A DNA stretch of 8,251 nucleotides from NCBI GenBank assembly GCA_002292975.1, contig DBCI01000117.1:17427-25677 (forward strand). The letters run 5' to 3'. The position numbers were made by a program, and so were the translations under genes. The DNA comes from Polynucleobacter sp. UBA962. Lineage in GTDB: Bacteria > Pseudomonadota > Gammaproteobacteria > Burkholderiales > Burkholderiaceae. The number at the start of each line of letters is the position of its first letter. The first letter of the stretch is position 1. This document shows, piece by piece, positions 7,699-8,251 of this stretch. The notes beneath the pieces were generated by a model. The model ran no database searches. It worked only from the letters and a program-made list of their open reading frames with translations, and was not told where the DNA came from.

Positions 7699-7700
7699 AT

Positions 7701-8251
7701 ATGTGCGGAGTGGTTGGAACAATCTCGCATCAACCCGTCAATCAACTTTTGTATGACGCACTCTTACTCTTACAGCATCGAGGTCAAGATGCAGCAGGGA
7801 TTGCCACGATGCAAGGTAATTCCTTTGCGATGCATAAAGCCAATGGCCTAGTTCGTGACGTCTTTCGAACCCGTAATATGCGGAGCTTGGTCGGTAATGC
7901 GGGTATTGGTCAAGTTCGTTACCCAACCGCTGGTTCGGCAAGCAGTGAAGAAGAAGCTCAACCGTTTTATGTGAGTGCCCCATTCGGAATTATTCTTGCG
8001 CACAATGGTAATTTAACCAACGCACCCATATTACGCAGTGAGATGGCGTATCGCGATCGTCGTCATATCAATACAAATTCAGATACAGAAGTACTATTGA
8101 ATGTCTTGGCCGATGAGTTGCAGAAAGAAACCAATAGCGCTGCCTTGGACGACGACTCGATCTTTAAAGCAGTAACAGGGCTTACTAAACGAGTGAAAGG
8201 CTCTTATGCGGTTGTATCCTTAATCGCAGGCTTTGGACTCTTAGCGTTTCG
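7701..8251 (+). CDS. purF: Amidophosphoribosyltransferase PurF, N-terminal part (3' end outside window)
   Basis: PurF makes 5-phosphoribosylamine from PRPP and glutamine, the first committed step of purine synthesis. The frame is open from the ATG to the window edge, giving 183 residues of a protein normally about 500 long. What is present is most of the class II (Ntn-type) glutaminase domain. Cys2 becomes the N-terminal nucleophile once Met is removed; there is no longer propeptide, unlike the Bacillus enzyme. Further motifs are LQHRGQDAAGI (24-34), GQVRYPTAGS (70-79), AHNGNLTN (100-107) with the oxyanion-hole Asn-Gly, and INTNSDTEVLLN (123-134). The phosphoribosyltransferase domain with its PRPP loop is beyond the window. 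A good Shine-Dalgarno sits 6 nt upstream. It is the last visible member of the gene run. Whether it responds to purine levels (PurR-type control) cannot be seen here because it lacks its own promoter region. Confidence 0.97.
   Translation, partial: MCGVVGTISHQPVNQLLYDALLLLQHRGQDAAGIATMQGNSFAMHKANGLVRDVFRTRNMRSLVGNAGIGQVRYPTAGSASSEEEAQPFYVSAPFGIILAHNGNLTNAPILRSEMAYRDRRHINTNSDTEVLLNVLADELQKETNSAALDDDSIFKAVTGLTKRVKGSYAVVSLIAGFGLLAF

Overview
The window is a fully coding stretch of a betaproteobacterial chromosome, with every gene on the + strand. The gene order is fimV (3' end) - truA - trpF - trpB - trpA - accD - folC - dedD-like SPOR gene - cvpA - purF (5' end). The fimV-truA-trpF-accD-folC-SPOR-cvpA-purF backbone is known from Pseudomonas and Burkholderiales-type genomes. 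Having trpB and trpA next to trpF points to Burkholderiales. Base composition looks roughly balanced by eye (not counted), unlike the GC-rich Ralstonia/Burkholderia genomes, so a Polynucleobacter-like freshwater Burkholderiaceae is my best guess. This is an inference from gene order, composition and protein wording, not a database result.

Layout: 1-570 is the end of FimV, the polar hub protein, with a coiled coil, one membrane helix and the conserved cytoplasmic C-terminal motif. 575-1396 is the tRNA pseudouridine synthase TruA. 1414-4125 carries the last tryptophan steps: TrpF, then the TrpB and TrpA subunits of tryptophan synthase. 4148-5050 is AccD, the zinc-ribbon carboxyltransferase beta subunit of acetyl-CoA carboxylase. 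5054-6358 is FolC. 6362-7144 is a single-pass membrane protein with a C-terminal SPOR domain. 7147-7698 is the CvpA membrane protein. 7701 to the end is the glutaminase half of PurF.

Gaps between genes are 4, 17, 40, 5, 22, 3, 3, 2 and 2 nt, with no overlaps, no hairpin terminator and no convincing internal promoter. The simplest reading is one long housekeeping transcript that links tRNA modification, tryptophan, fatty acid, folate and purine synthesis with envelope proteins. No non-coding stretch exceeds 40 nt. I see no RNA gene, mobile element, CRISPR array or sign of gene transfer. All enzyme active-site motifs I checked are intact. The one substitution worth a look is a Cys where Salmonella TrpB has the Ser that contacts the PLP ring nitrogen. 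I found no undescribed system here.
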